Assembly: GCF_044788715.1 (NCBI RefSeq)
Contig: NZ_CP173170.1
Span: forward strand, 1,860,001 to 1,924,000
DNA length: 64,000 bases
From: Methylotuvimicrobium sp018830325
Lineage (GTDB): Bacteria; Pseudomonadota; Gammaproteobacteria; Methylococcales; Methylomonadaceae
Direction: 5' to 3'
Positions 17,823 to 25,768 of this stretch are shown here, piece by piece. Position 1 is the first letter of the stretch, and every line of letters starts with the position of its first letter. The notes beneath the pieces are model-generated. The model searched no databases. It had not been told where the DNA came from and was given only the letters and a program-made list of their open reading frames with translations. Position numbers and translations under genes: made by a program.

Positions 17823-19340
17823 ATGCAAGAGCAATTTGCTGAAATTCTTTATTATATAAAGGCAACATTCCGATATAAGTGGTTTATTATTATCTCGGCC
17901 TGGCTCATTTGTCTTCCCGCTTGGTGGTATATACTGAACCTGCCCGATAAATACTCGTCTACTGCACGCGTTCAGGTTGATACTAGAACCATGCTGAGGC
18001 CATTATTGAGCGGCTTAGCGATACAGTCTGACATTAGAGGCATGGTCGCGATCATGAAACAGCTGATGTTTACTCGATATCATTTGGAAAAAATATCTAA
18101 CCTCGCAGGCTTGGATACGAATCTAAACACCGAAAGTGAAAAGTTAGCCTTAATTAATAAGCTGAAAGAAAACATTAAGATAGATGGTGGAAAAAATGAT
18201 ATTTTTTCCATTAGCTATGAGGCAACAGATCCGCTCGAAGCCAAGCATGTCGTTCAATCCGTGCTTACGGTTTTTTCGGAACAAGCGCAAAAAACAGCCC
18301 TGGATGATGCCGATTCCACACAGCGTTTTTTATTGACTCAAATTCAAGAGTACGAGCAAAGACTTCGAAACGCTGAAAAAGCGCGGGAAAATTTCAAACG
18401 CGCTAATGTCGGGATGCTGCCAGGACAAAGCGGCGATCAAGTTGGTCAAATACAAGAATTGAATAGAACCATTGAAGAGGCTAAATTAGCTTTAAAAGAA
18501 CTGGATTCGCGAAAACAAGTTTTAAAAGAACAGTTGGTGGAAGCTCAAGAAAGTGCGGAAGACGAATGGGGTCTGTCTCTCAATACCAACAAAGCGGAAG
18601 ACCCAAGGTTAACGGCCCTGGTCTCTCAGCGTGATGAGTTATTGCTGAAATATACGCGTAAGCACCCAAGCGTAAAGGTTATTAACGATCAAATTAGATC
18701 TATTTTGAAACGCAAATCGCAAGAAAAAGAAGAGCTCGAAACGGAAGGTGCGGCTGCGGCGCATTCCAATCCGTTTGTTCAATCTATCAAGGCATCCCTT
18801 AACGAAATCGATGCACAGATAGCATCGATTAAATCGAGAATAGAATCTTATGAACAAAAAATCGTTAAGCTCGATGATGAATTCAATCAACGATTGAACG
18901 TTGAAACGGAGATGCAGAACCTGAATAGAGACTATAGTGCAATTAAGAAAAATTACGATGCCTTGCTGCAAAGAAAAGAGCAGATGAACTTAACGGAAAA
19001 GGTTGATGCCGAAGGTACATCATTACGGTTTAAAGTGGCCGATCCGCCTAATAAACCACTGTCTCCATCCGGGCCTAAAAGAGCCATTCTTTATTCCGCC
19101 GCTTTAGGGGGCGGGTTAGTTGTAGGTATCGCGATCGCTTTTTTAGCGGTATTGATAAAGCCGACTTTTATTGCATCCAATCAAATCAGAACGATGACGG
19201 GGATTCCTGTTTTAGGCAGCGTCTCTATTGTTAGAAATCGTGAACAAACGAGAAAAATGAGGATGCAAATAGTTCAATATGCGATGGCTTGCGGATTGTT
19301 AGTGACTGCTTATGCCGGAATTATGGTTTTTAAAGTTTAG
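17823..19340 (+). CDS. XrtA-associated chain-length determinant (Wzz/PCP type)
   Basis: A 505-residue inner-membrane polysaccharide co-polymerase of the TIGR03007 type. An N-terminal transmembrane helix (about 20-40) precedes the periplasmic Wzz domain with long coiled coils (about 165-400). A second transmembrane segment lies in ALGGGLVVGIAIAFLAVLI, preceded by the proline-rich PPNKPLSPSGPKR. A third hydrophobic stretch closes the protein. It should control polymer length and couple to the export lipoprotein and to the tyrosine autokinase downstream. AGAGG lies about a dozen bases before the ATG. It has no fused kinase domain. A family-C repeat follows, leaving a 468-base gap before the kinase gene. 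Confidence 0.93.
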   Translation: MQEQFAEILYYIKATFRYKWFIIISAWLICLPAWWYILNLPDKYSSTARVQVDTRTMLRPLLSGLAIQSDIRGMVAIMKQLMFTRYHLEKISNLAGLDTNLNTESEKLALINKLKENIKIDGGKNDIFSISYEATDPLEAKHVVQSVLTVFSEQAQKTALDDADSTQRFLLTQIQEYEQRLRNAEKARENFKRANVGMLPGQSGDQVGQIQELNRTIEEAKLALKELDSRKQVLKEQLVEAQESAEDEWGLSLNTNKAEDPRLTALVSQRDELLLKYTRKHPSVKVINDQIRSILKRKSQEKEELETEGAAAAHSNPFVQSIKASLNEIDAQIASIKSRIESYEQKIVKLDDEFNQRLNVETEMQNLNRDYSAIKKNYDALLQRKEQMNLTEKVDAEGTSLRFKVADPPNKPLSPSGPKRAILYSAALGGGLVVGIAIAFLAVLIKPTFIASNQIRTMTGIPVLGSVSIVRNREQTRKMRMQIVQYAMACGLLVTAYAGIMVFKV

Positions 19341-19398
19341 AATGCCGTAATGATATCTTTTGCTCATCAAGTTTGGACATTGCGAATGAAGTGCGAAT

Positions 19399-19540
19399 AT
19401 ATACCTTTTGCACTTCAAATTTCGGTAGTGCCTGGAGGTACCGGTGTACTTGGTCCCTCACCTTACGCTAGGTGAGGGGCCAGGATGGATACTGGCATAG
19501 AGTCTACCGTTGCCGAATTTTGATCTACGATGGGTGTATA
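19399..19540. repeat. Family-C inverted repeat, copy 3 (3' of the chain-length gene)
   Basis: Inverted orientation relative to the other two copies: starts GCACTTCAAATTTCGGTAGT and ends TGCCGAATTTTGATCTACGA. The interior differs and holds its own hairpin (CCCTCACC-TTACGCTA-GGTGAGGG). The remaining roughly 270 bases to the kinase gene are very AT-rich, with nothing recognisable. Confidence 0.7.
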
Positions 19541-19808
19541 TCAAGGGCAACAATTAACGGAATGATCTATAGTCCGCGGCACGTAAAGATGCCTCATTGC
19601 GTCTTTTTAGTGTTTGATAGGTTTGAAATCTATTAAATAATATCTGGAAGAAAGTCGCTAGTCCTTAACAAAATCAATAATATAAGATATATTTGTAAAA
19701 TAATTCTGAATAGTCGTCGAAACAGAGTAATATTAATGGAAAAAGTATGATTATATCGATCCAAGGACATCTGACAGGCCACGGAATGATGAAATTTTGG
19801 AGTAATGA

Positions 19809-20714
19809 ATGAGTATTGAAAAGGCTTTAGAAAAAGCTAGCTTAGCCGAGAGTCTCGGTTCTGCGAAAAGATCCAACTCCATTGTTGATAATCAAACAGA
19901 ATCGACGCACCCCAATGATGCATTTGATGCATTTTTTTTAACTGACGATAATAATGGTAATGCCAACGCGCACTCCTCAAACGTCGGCGAAAAAAATATC
20001 GAACGGTTTAATTGGGAGTTTCTACACGAGCATGGTTTTATCGATCCGTCAGTCGGGCACATGAAGATTGCGGAAGAATTTAGAAGCATTAAGCGGCCGA
20101 TCATGTCCAATGCACTGGGCGGCATTGAAAAAGGCATCGAGCGTTCTAATCTTATTTTGGTGACTAGTAGCGTTCCGGGAGAAGGAAAAACCTTTTCCGC
20201 TATTAATTTAGCTATCAGCATCGCGGCCGAGCGCGATAAGCAAGTGTTGTTAATCGACGCGGATGTTGCAAAACCATCGGTTTCCAGGGTATTGGGTATC
20301 AAAAGAACGCCCGGGCTCATTGAATATTTGGAAGGTAACAAGATCGATTTTTCGGATATTATTTTACAGACCGAAATCGCCGGACTTCGTATTGTTCCGG
20401 CTGGAAAAGCGCATCAATTCTCGACCGAATTGCTTGCAAGTAACAAAATGATCAACCTTTCGAGAGAGTTGAGCGAGCGTTATGCCGATCGTATCGTGAT
20501 TTTCGATTCGCCTCCGTTATTGGCGGCCACGCAAGCGGAAGTTTTATCCAGCATGGTCGGTCAGGTTATTTTGGTGATCGAGGCCGAAAAAACGGCTCAA
20601 AATATTGTGATGGAAGCGGTCAAAAAATTGGAGTCCTGCGATGTGGTTCTTGCTTTGTTGAACAAAACGCAAAGAAGCATGGATATGAACTACTATGGAT
20701 ACGGGCAATATTGA
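19809..20714 (+). CDS. XrtA-associated tyrosine autokinase (BY-kinase)
   Basis: A 301-residue cytoplasmic BY-kinase of the TIGR03018 type. A variable N-terminal region (1-85) leads to EEFRSIKRPIM. Walker A is SSVPGEGKTFSAINLA at about 120-135, Walker A' VLLIDADVAKPS, and Walker B-like VIFDSPPLL. The C-terminus is a tyrosine cluster (MNYYGYGQY), the usual autophosphorylation site. Phosphorylation cycles of such kinases control assembly of the Wzz-export complex. GGAG lies eight bases before the ATG. It is the cytoplasmic partner of the separate Wzz protein encoded upstream. The outer-membrane protein gene starts six bases after its stop. Confidence 0.94.
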   Translation: MSIEKALEKASLAESLGSAKRSNSIVDNQTESTHPNDAFDAFFLTDDNNGNANAHSSNVGEKNIERFNWEFLHEHGFIDPSVGHMKIAEEFRSIKRPIMSNALGGIEKGIERSNLILVTSSVPGEGKTFSAINLAISIAAERDKQVLLIDADVAKPSVSRVLGIKRTPGLIEYLEGNKIDFSDIILQTEIAGLRIVPAGKAHQFSTELLASNKMINLSRELSERYADRIVIFDSPPLLAATQAEVLSSMVGQVILVIEAEKTAQNIVMEAVKKLESCDVVLALLNKTQRSMDMNYYGYGQY

Positions 20715-20720
20715 TTTTTT

Positions 20721-22217
20721 ATGAAACACCTTAAATTAAGGCGGTTCATTGTCGCTTCGGTCAGCGGTTACTTGGTATGGGGTTGTTCTACTAATGCCTG
20801 GGCTTTAAATCTTAATTTCAGGCCCAGTGTTTTTTTACAAGAAGTTTACTCGGACAATATTAGACTCGCACCGAAAGGCGAGGAACAAAGCGCTTGGGTA
20901 ACCGCGATTACGCCCGGTTTTTTTGTTAACGGTCAATCGGGCCGCTATAATTTAAATCTGAATTATCGATTGCAAGGTATATATAATGCCGGCGGCGATT
21001 CCGGCATCGATTTAAACCATCAATTACAATATAACAGCAACTACATTCTTTCGCCGGGACGATTTTTCGTTCAGTCCCGTAGTTCCATTAGCCAGCAAAA
21101 TATTTCCAATACGCGGATCGTCAGCGATAACTTTACCGGTGATCAAAGCAATACTTCAACGATTTCTACATTTGGGATTGCTCCGACATGGACCCCAAGG
21201 TTTGGAAGCTATGCTAACGGGTTGGCTCGAGCCAGTTACGATAGGGTGAGTTCCAGCGAAGGGCCTTTATCCGATACCGATAGTTTTTCGCAAAATGTCA
21301 TGCTGAATAGCGGCAGGTATTTTTCGAAAGTGGGTTGGCGTTTAAATTTCAATAATAGAATCAATCAAAACAGTAGCGGAGAGGACATACGCTTTCAAGA
21401 TTCCAATGCTTTACTCCGATACAATTTGAACAGAAAATTTAGCTTGATCGCGCAAGGCGGCTATGCAAACAACGATTTTCAGTCGACCACCGGGTTCAGC
21501 CGAAACGGCTTTTATTATAATTTCGGCGGGCAATGGAGGCCCAGTCAACGATTCAGCGTATCGGCGGGATATGGGAATAACTCCTATGTCACGGTTTTCT
21601 TTTCGCCGTTTCAACGTTTACAAGCATCCGTGACCTATCGTAACAACGATATCGGCACGAATACCGGCGATGTCTGGCAAGGCAGTCTGCGTTATTTTAC
21701 CCCGCGATCAGTAGTTAATTTAACCTACAACGAGGATACTACCACGGTTCAGCAGGTGTTGATTCCTCCCGAGGAGGATGAATCCGGCAACCCGATAACC
21801 GATCCTATATTGTTTAATCCCGCCAATCCAAGTTTGATCGATGACGTTTTTGTCAGAAGAAGAGGCCAGCTATCGTATTCCTACCGCACAGGTAAAAGCA
21901 TTCTTAGTGCGAATGTTTTCACCGAAAGAAGAACCTTTCAAGAGAGTCAAGTCAAGGACGAGGTTTATGGTATCAGAGGAACTTGGATGTGGAATTTTAT
22001 GCCCAGAACCAATACCTTTTTAAGTTCCGGTTATCAGGTGACCGACACCGACTTTTCAACGGACAACCGTTTCGACATGGCTTTTCGAGTGCAAAGAAGC
22101 ATCTTGCGGCAATTGAACGGTAACATTGAATATCGTTATATCAATCAAAGTTCAAACACTAACATCAATAGTTTCGATGAAAACCGCGTTACATTGAATT
22201 TGATGGCTTTTTTCTAA
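20721..22217 (+). CDS. XrtA-associated outer-membrane beta-barrel protein
   Basis: A 498-residue exported protein of the TIGR03016 type. A signal peptide ends near TNAWA. The rest is rich in alternating aromatic/polar strands (for example YNLNLNYRLQGIYNAGG, RYFSKVGWRLNFNNRINQNS) and ends in a phenylalanine (VTLNLMAFF), the typical C-terminus of outer-membrane barrels. It probably assists EPS passage across, or attachment to, the outer membrane; the biochemical role is not established. It follows the tyrosine kinase by six bases. In many XrtA loci an ATPase of the TIGR03015 type comes next; here the deacetylase follows directly. Confidence 0.88.
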   Translation: MKHLKLRRFIVASVSGYLVWGCSTNAWALNLNFRPSVFLQEVYSDNIRLAPKGEEQSAWVTAITPGFFVNGQSGRYNLNLNYRLQGIYNAGGDSGIDLNHQLQYNSNYILSPGRFFVQSRSSISQQNISNTRIVSDNFTGDQSNTSTISTFGIAPTWTPRFGSYANGLARASYDRVSSSEGPLSDTDSFSQNVMLNSGRYFSKVGWRLNFNNRINQNSSGEDIRFQDSNALLRYNLNRKFSLIAQGGYANNDFQSTTGFSRNGFYYNFGGQWRPSQRFSVSAGYGNNSYVTVFFSPFQRLQASVTYRNNDIGTNTGDVWQGSLRYFTPRSVVNLTYNEDTTTVQQVLIPPEEDESGNPITDPILFNPANPSLIDDVFVRRRGQLSYSYRTGKSILSANVFTERRTFQESQVKDEVYGIRGTWMWNFMPRTNTFLSSGYQVTDTDFSTDNRFDMAFRVQRSILRQLNGNIEYRYINQSSNTNINSFDENRVTLNLMAFF

Positions 22218-22241
22218 CTTTAAACGATAATTGGTCTTTAA

Positions 22242-23099
22242 ATGGAGAATAATAAAATAACGAATGCGATGACCGTGGATGTAGAGGATTATTTTCAAGT
22301 CTCCGCGTTTGAGAAAACAATTGCCAAATCCGACTGGGAAACATTGCCGCAACGGGCGGATTACAATACGCATCGTTTCTTGGATTTATTCGAAAAGCAC
22401 AATATCAAAGCGACTTTTTTTACTCTCGGTTGGGTTGCCGAACGGCATCCGGCATTGATACAAAGAATCGTCAAGGAAGGTCATGAACTGGCCTGTCACG
22501 GTTATGATCATATTCGGGTCACCGAACTCGATCCCGAACAATTTCGACGAGACATCGTAAAAACCAAAAAAATGCTGGAAGATATCGGCGGCCGGGAAGT
22601 GATAGGCTACCGGGCGCCGAGTTATTCGATCGGCGCGAGCAATCCTTGGGCGCACAATATTCTCGCTGAAGCGGGATTTCGATACAGTTCCAGCGTCTAT
22701 CCGGTCAAGCATGATTTATACGGCATGCCGGAAGCGCCGAGGTTTATCTACGAACCGATTGCGGATAATAATTTCAAGGAAATTCCGATTACCACGTTAC
22801 CATTAGCCGGTAAGAATTGGCCGTGCGGCGGCGGCGGTTTTTTCAGGTTTTATCCTTATTTTTTATCTAAATGGGCCTTTAACGCCATTAATCAAAAAGA
22901 ACATCAGGCCGGAATTTTTTATTGCCATCCTTGGGAAATCGACCCCGAACAACCGAGACAGAAAAACGTGAGTTTCAAATCGAAATTCCGGCATTATTTG
23001 AATCTCGATAAAATGGAAGGGCGCATCGTCAATCTGCTCAACGATTTTTCCTGGGATACGATGTCGAATGTTTTTCTTGATAACCATTCGCGCCGATAA
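22242..23099 (+). CDS. XrtA-associated polysaccharide deacetylase (DUF3473)
   Basis: A 285-residue NodB-type deacetylase of the TIGR03006 type. Start motif MTVDVEDYFQVSAFE carries the catalytic Asp pair. The metal-binding motif is ELACHGYDHIRVTEL (H-x3-H). GYRAPSYSIG and the C-terminal DUF3473 segment (IFYCHPWEIDPEQPR) follow. No signal peptide is seen, so it may work on cytoplasmic or membrane-bound intermediates. Expected role is N-deacetylation of acetylated sugars in the XrtA-linked polymer. It lies 24 bases after the outer-membrane gene and 30 before the FemAB gene, well inside the operon. Confidence 0.93.
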   Translation: MENNKITNAMTVDVEDYFQVSAFEKTIAKSDWETLPQRADYNTHRFLDLFEKHNIKATFFTLGWVAERHPALIQRIVKEGHELACHGYDHIRVTELDPEQFRRDIVKTKKMLEDIGGREVIGYRAPSYSIGASNPWAHNILAEAGFRYSSSVYPVKHDLYGMPEAPRFIYEPIADNNFKEIPITTLPLAGKNWPCGGGGFFRFYPYFLSKWAFNAINQKEHQAGIFYCHPWEIDPEQPRQKNVSFKSKFRHYLNLDKMEGRIVNLLNDFSWDTMSNVFLDNHSRR

Positions 23100-23129
23100 A
23101 CCGGTTTTATTTTTCTTATATCTTATACA

Positions 23130-24149
23130 ATGCTCAAATTACTGGACTCAAACAACTATAACAAATGGGACGCCTTCGTAGAGCAGCAACCGGACGCCAC
23201 TTTTTTTCATCTGTCCGGCTGGAAAGACGTCATAGAACGCGCCTTCGGCCATAAAACTTATTTCTATTACATCGAAAAAAACGGGAAAATCACCGGCATA
23301 TTACCGTTGGCCCAAATCAAAAGTCCGCTGTTCGGGCATGCCTTATGTTCGTTATCGTTTTGCGTTTACGGCGGTATAGTCGCCGAGGACGAAGAAAGTT
23401 ATGCCATGCTCGATCAAGAAGCCTGCCGTTTGGCCGAACAATTGAACGTTGATTATCTGGAAATGCGAAACCGGGTTCAAAAATCGCCGGAGCGTCCTTA
23501 TAAAGAACTCTATGTAACTTTTCGAAAGACGCTCGATCCGGATCCTGAAAAGAACATGCTGGCGATCCCGCGTAAACAACGTGCGATGATCCGAAAAGGC
23601 ATCAATGCCGGCTTGGTGAGCGTTATCGACCAAGACGTCGAACGTTTTTATCAAGCGTATTCGGAAAGCGTCAGAAACCTCGGTACGCCGGTTTTTTCCA
23701 AAAAATATTTCCAAATTTTGCAGGATGTATTTAAGGATCAATGCGAGATATTGACGGTCGAAAAGGACAGTCAACTGATTGCCAGTGTCATGAGTTTTTA
23801 TTTTAAGGATGAAATACTGCCTTATTACGGCGGCGGTAACGATCAGGCTAGATCGGTGCAAGGTAACGACTTCATGTATTGGGAAGTGATGCGACGGGCC
23901 GTCGATAAAGGCGTAAAGATATTCGATTACGGCCGCAGTAAAATCGGCACCGGTTCCTACCGTTTTAAGAAGCATTGGGGCTTTGAGCCCGAACCGTTAT
24001 TTTACGAGTTCCATTTAGTCAAGGCCGATCGATTGCCCGATATCAATCCGTTGAATCCGAAATATCGATTATTTATCGAGGCCTGGAAACGTTTACCTTT
24101 GCCGGTCAGTCGGGTCGTCGGACCTTGGCTATCAAAAGATTTAGGGTGA
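23130..24149 (+). CDS. XrtA-associated FemAB family protein
   Basis: A 339-residue GNAT-fold protein of the TIGR03019 type, resembling FemAB aminoacyltransferases. Recognisable stretches are FFHLSGWKDVIERAFGHKTY, SLSFCVYGGIVAED, and the C-terminal acyltransferase core LPYYGGGNDQARSVQGNDFM with FDYGRSKIGTGSYRFKKHWG. FemAB relatives add amino acids to peptidoglycan from aminoacyl-tRNA; in XrtA systems the acceptor is unknown and may be the exopolysaccharide or its lipid carrier. It has no signal peptide. The next gene starts three bases after its stop. Confidence 0.92.
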   Translation: MLKLLDSNNYNKWDAFVEQQPDATFFHLSGWKDVIERAFGHKTYFYYIEKNGKITGILPLAQIKSPLFGHALCSLSFCVYGGIVAEDEESYAMLDQEACRLAEQLNVDYLEMRNRVQKSPERPYKELYVTFRKTLDPDPEKNMLAIPRKQRAMIRKGINAGLVSVIDQDVERFYQAYSESVRNLGTPVFSKKYFQILQDVFKDQCEILTVEKDSQLIASVMSFYFKDEILPYYGGGNDQARSVQGNDFMYWEVMRRAVDKGVKIFDYGRSKIGTGSYRFKKHWGFEPEPLFYEFHLVKADRLPDINPLNPKYRLFIEAWKRLPLPVSRVVGPWLSKDLG

Positions 24150-24152
24150 TGC

Positions 24153-25346
24153 ATGAGGGAAAATTTATTATTTCTGGTTCATCGTATTCCCTATCCTCCG
24201 AATAAAGGCGATAAAATCCGCTCGTTTCATTTTCTAAAGGCGTTATCGCAGCAGTATCAAATCTTCTTGGGTAGCTTCATCGATGATCCCAACGATCGGC
24301 AGTACGCCGACACGGTCAAAAGTTACTGTCATGAATCCTGCATCGAATCGCTAGATCCGTTGCAATCCAAAATCAAAAGCCTTACCGGGTTATTGACCGG
24401 CAAGGCCCTAAGTCTGCCTTATTACAAGAATCCTAAGCTCCAGCAATGGGTGAATGACGTCATCGAGCGCCATCAGATTCGCAAAGTGCTGATTTTTTCG
24501 TCGGTCATGGGGCAATATGTCCTTAATCGAGAAGATTTGACGCTAATTGCCGATTATGTCGACGTCGATTCGGATAAATGGCGGCAATACGCCGAGAAAA
24601 AGACTTGGCCGGAAAGCTGGATCTATCGGCGCGAGTCCGAACGCTTGCTCGAATTTGAGAAGCAATTGATCTCTCAAGCCAAAGCTGGTTTTTTTGTTTC
24701 CGAACAAGAAGCTAGTTTATTTAAAACCTTGGCTCCGGAATTCGAGGCTCGAATCGGTTCGGTCAATAACGGCGTCGATACCGATTATTTTTCGCCGGAT
24801 CATGCATTCGACTCGCCGTATCGCCCGGAAAGCCAAGTATTAGCGTTTACCGGCGCGATGGATTATTGGGCCAATGTCGATGCGGTTAAATGGTTTGCCG
24901 AAAAGGTATTTCCTGCCATTCGGAAAAAACACCCCGATACCGAATTTTATATTGTCGGTTCCAAGCCGACCAAGGACGTGTTGTCGCTCGCCCAAATAGA
25001 CGGTGTGGTCGTGACCGGTAGTGTGGACGATGTTCGCCCCTTTATCGCGCATGCCGATTTGGTCGTTACACCTTTGCGTATTGCCCGAGGCATTCAAAAT
25101 AAAGTCTTGGAAGCAATGGCCATGGCTAAACCCGTCATTGCGACATCGATGGCGATTGAAGGCATTCCGGTCGATGACAGTTTGAATGTCGCGATAATCG
25201 ACGATGAACAGCCGTTCGCCGATCGAGTTTGTGAGGCGCTTGCCCAAGGTAAAGGAGGCAAGCGGTCGGAAGGCAATCGGCAGTTCGTGCTGGAGAATTT
25301 CAGTTGGCAAACGTCGGCCGACCGATTGATCGAGTTGATCGGTTGA
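24153..25346 (+). CDS. XrtA-associated glycosyltransferase (TIGR03087 type)
   Basis: A 397-residue GT-B fold transferase. The N-terminal domain begins LFLVHRIPYPPNKGDKIRSF, a mark of the sugar transferase family tied to PEP-CTERM/XrtA loci. The C-terminal domain holds VNNGVDTDYFSP, LAFTGAMDYWANVDAV and the nucleotide-sugar loop VVTPLRIARGIQNKVLEAMA. It should add a sugar to the lipid-linked EPS repeat unit at the cytoplasmic face of the inner membrane. It is coupled to the FemAB gene (three-base gap) and is the last gene of the rightward series. No exosortase, ATPase or asparagine synthase gene of the usual XrtA cluster follows. Confidence 0.92.
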   Translation: MRENLLFLVHRIPYPPNKGDKIRSFHFLKALSQQYQIFLGSFIDDPNDRQYADTVKSYCHESCIESLDPLQSKIKSLTGLLTGKALSLPYYKNPKLQQWVNDVIERHQIRKVLIFSSVMGQYVLNREDLTLIADYVDVDSDKWRQYAEKKTWPESWIYRRESERLLEFEKQLISQAKAGFFVSEQEASLFKTLAPEFEARIGSVNNGVDTDYFSPDHAFDSPYRPESQVLAFTGAMDYWANVDAVKWFAEKVFPAIRKKHPDTEFYIVGSKPTKDVLSLAQIDGVVVTGSVDDVRPFIAHADLVVTPLRIARGIQNKVLEAMAMAKPVIATSMAIEGIPVDDSLNVAIIDDEQPFADRVCEALAQGKGGKRSEGNRQFVLENFSWQTSADRLIELIG

Positions 25347-25415
25347 TCCTATAAACCTAAATTCGGCAGTTCAACCATGATGCACATGAAGTTAATGAAG
25401 CATTTCAAGAGATTG

Positions 25416-25755
25416 CCTACTCCCTTTGTACCCAAAAAATGGTTAACTTTATAAAGGTATGGGGTGTGGCTAGCGAGGATGTCGGCAGCAGGGCAGATTT
25501 TTGCTCCTCGGCAATTGCTGAGTTACAAGGATGTAACGAATGCAGAAAATGCAGGAGCATTTTTCTGCCCTGCATCGCCTAAAGCGCCTACTGTTGGTGC
25601 CCTAATACACGCCATCCTTGGCGTTTAGCCGCCGCTAAGCCCCCATGGATGGGTTTACGGCGTTCCTCGACAGGCATACCCCGCACCCTGAACACGGAGA
25701 AATTTCTCAAACTGAGAATTGCTGATGCGTACCCTGTCTGACTAACAAAGGGAGG
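25416..25755. repeat. Family-2 inverted repeat, copy 2
   Basis: Outer ends are CCTACTCCCTTTGTACCC and the inverted AACAAAGGGAGGTTT. The inner unit starts GGTATGGGGTGTGG (25456) and ends CATACCCCGCACCCTG (25690). The middle contains a strong stem (GCAGGGCAGATTTTTGCTCC against GGAGCATTTTTCTGCCCTGC). The host motif GGTTTACGGCGTTCCTCG is uninterrupted here and is the empty counterpart of the copy at 60962-61374. It fills the whole gap between the glycosyltransferase and ppdK. Confidence 0.75.
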
Positions 25756-25768
25756 TTTGCGTCACAAG

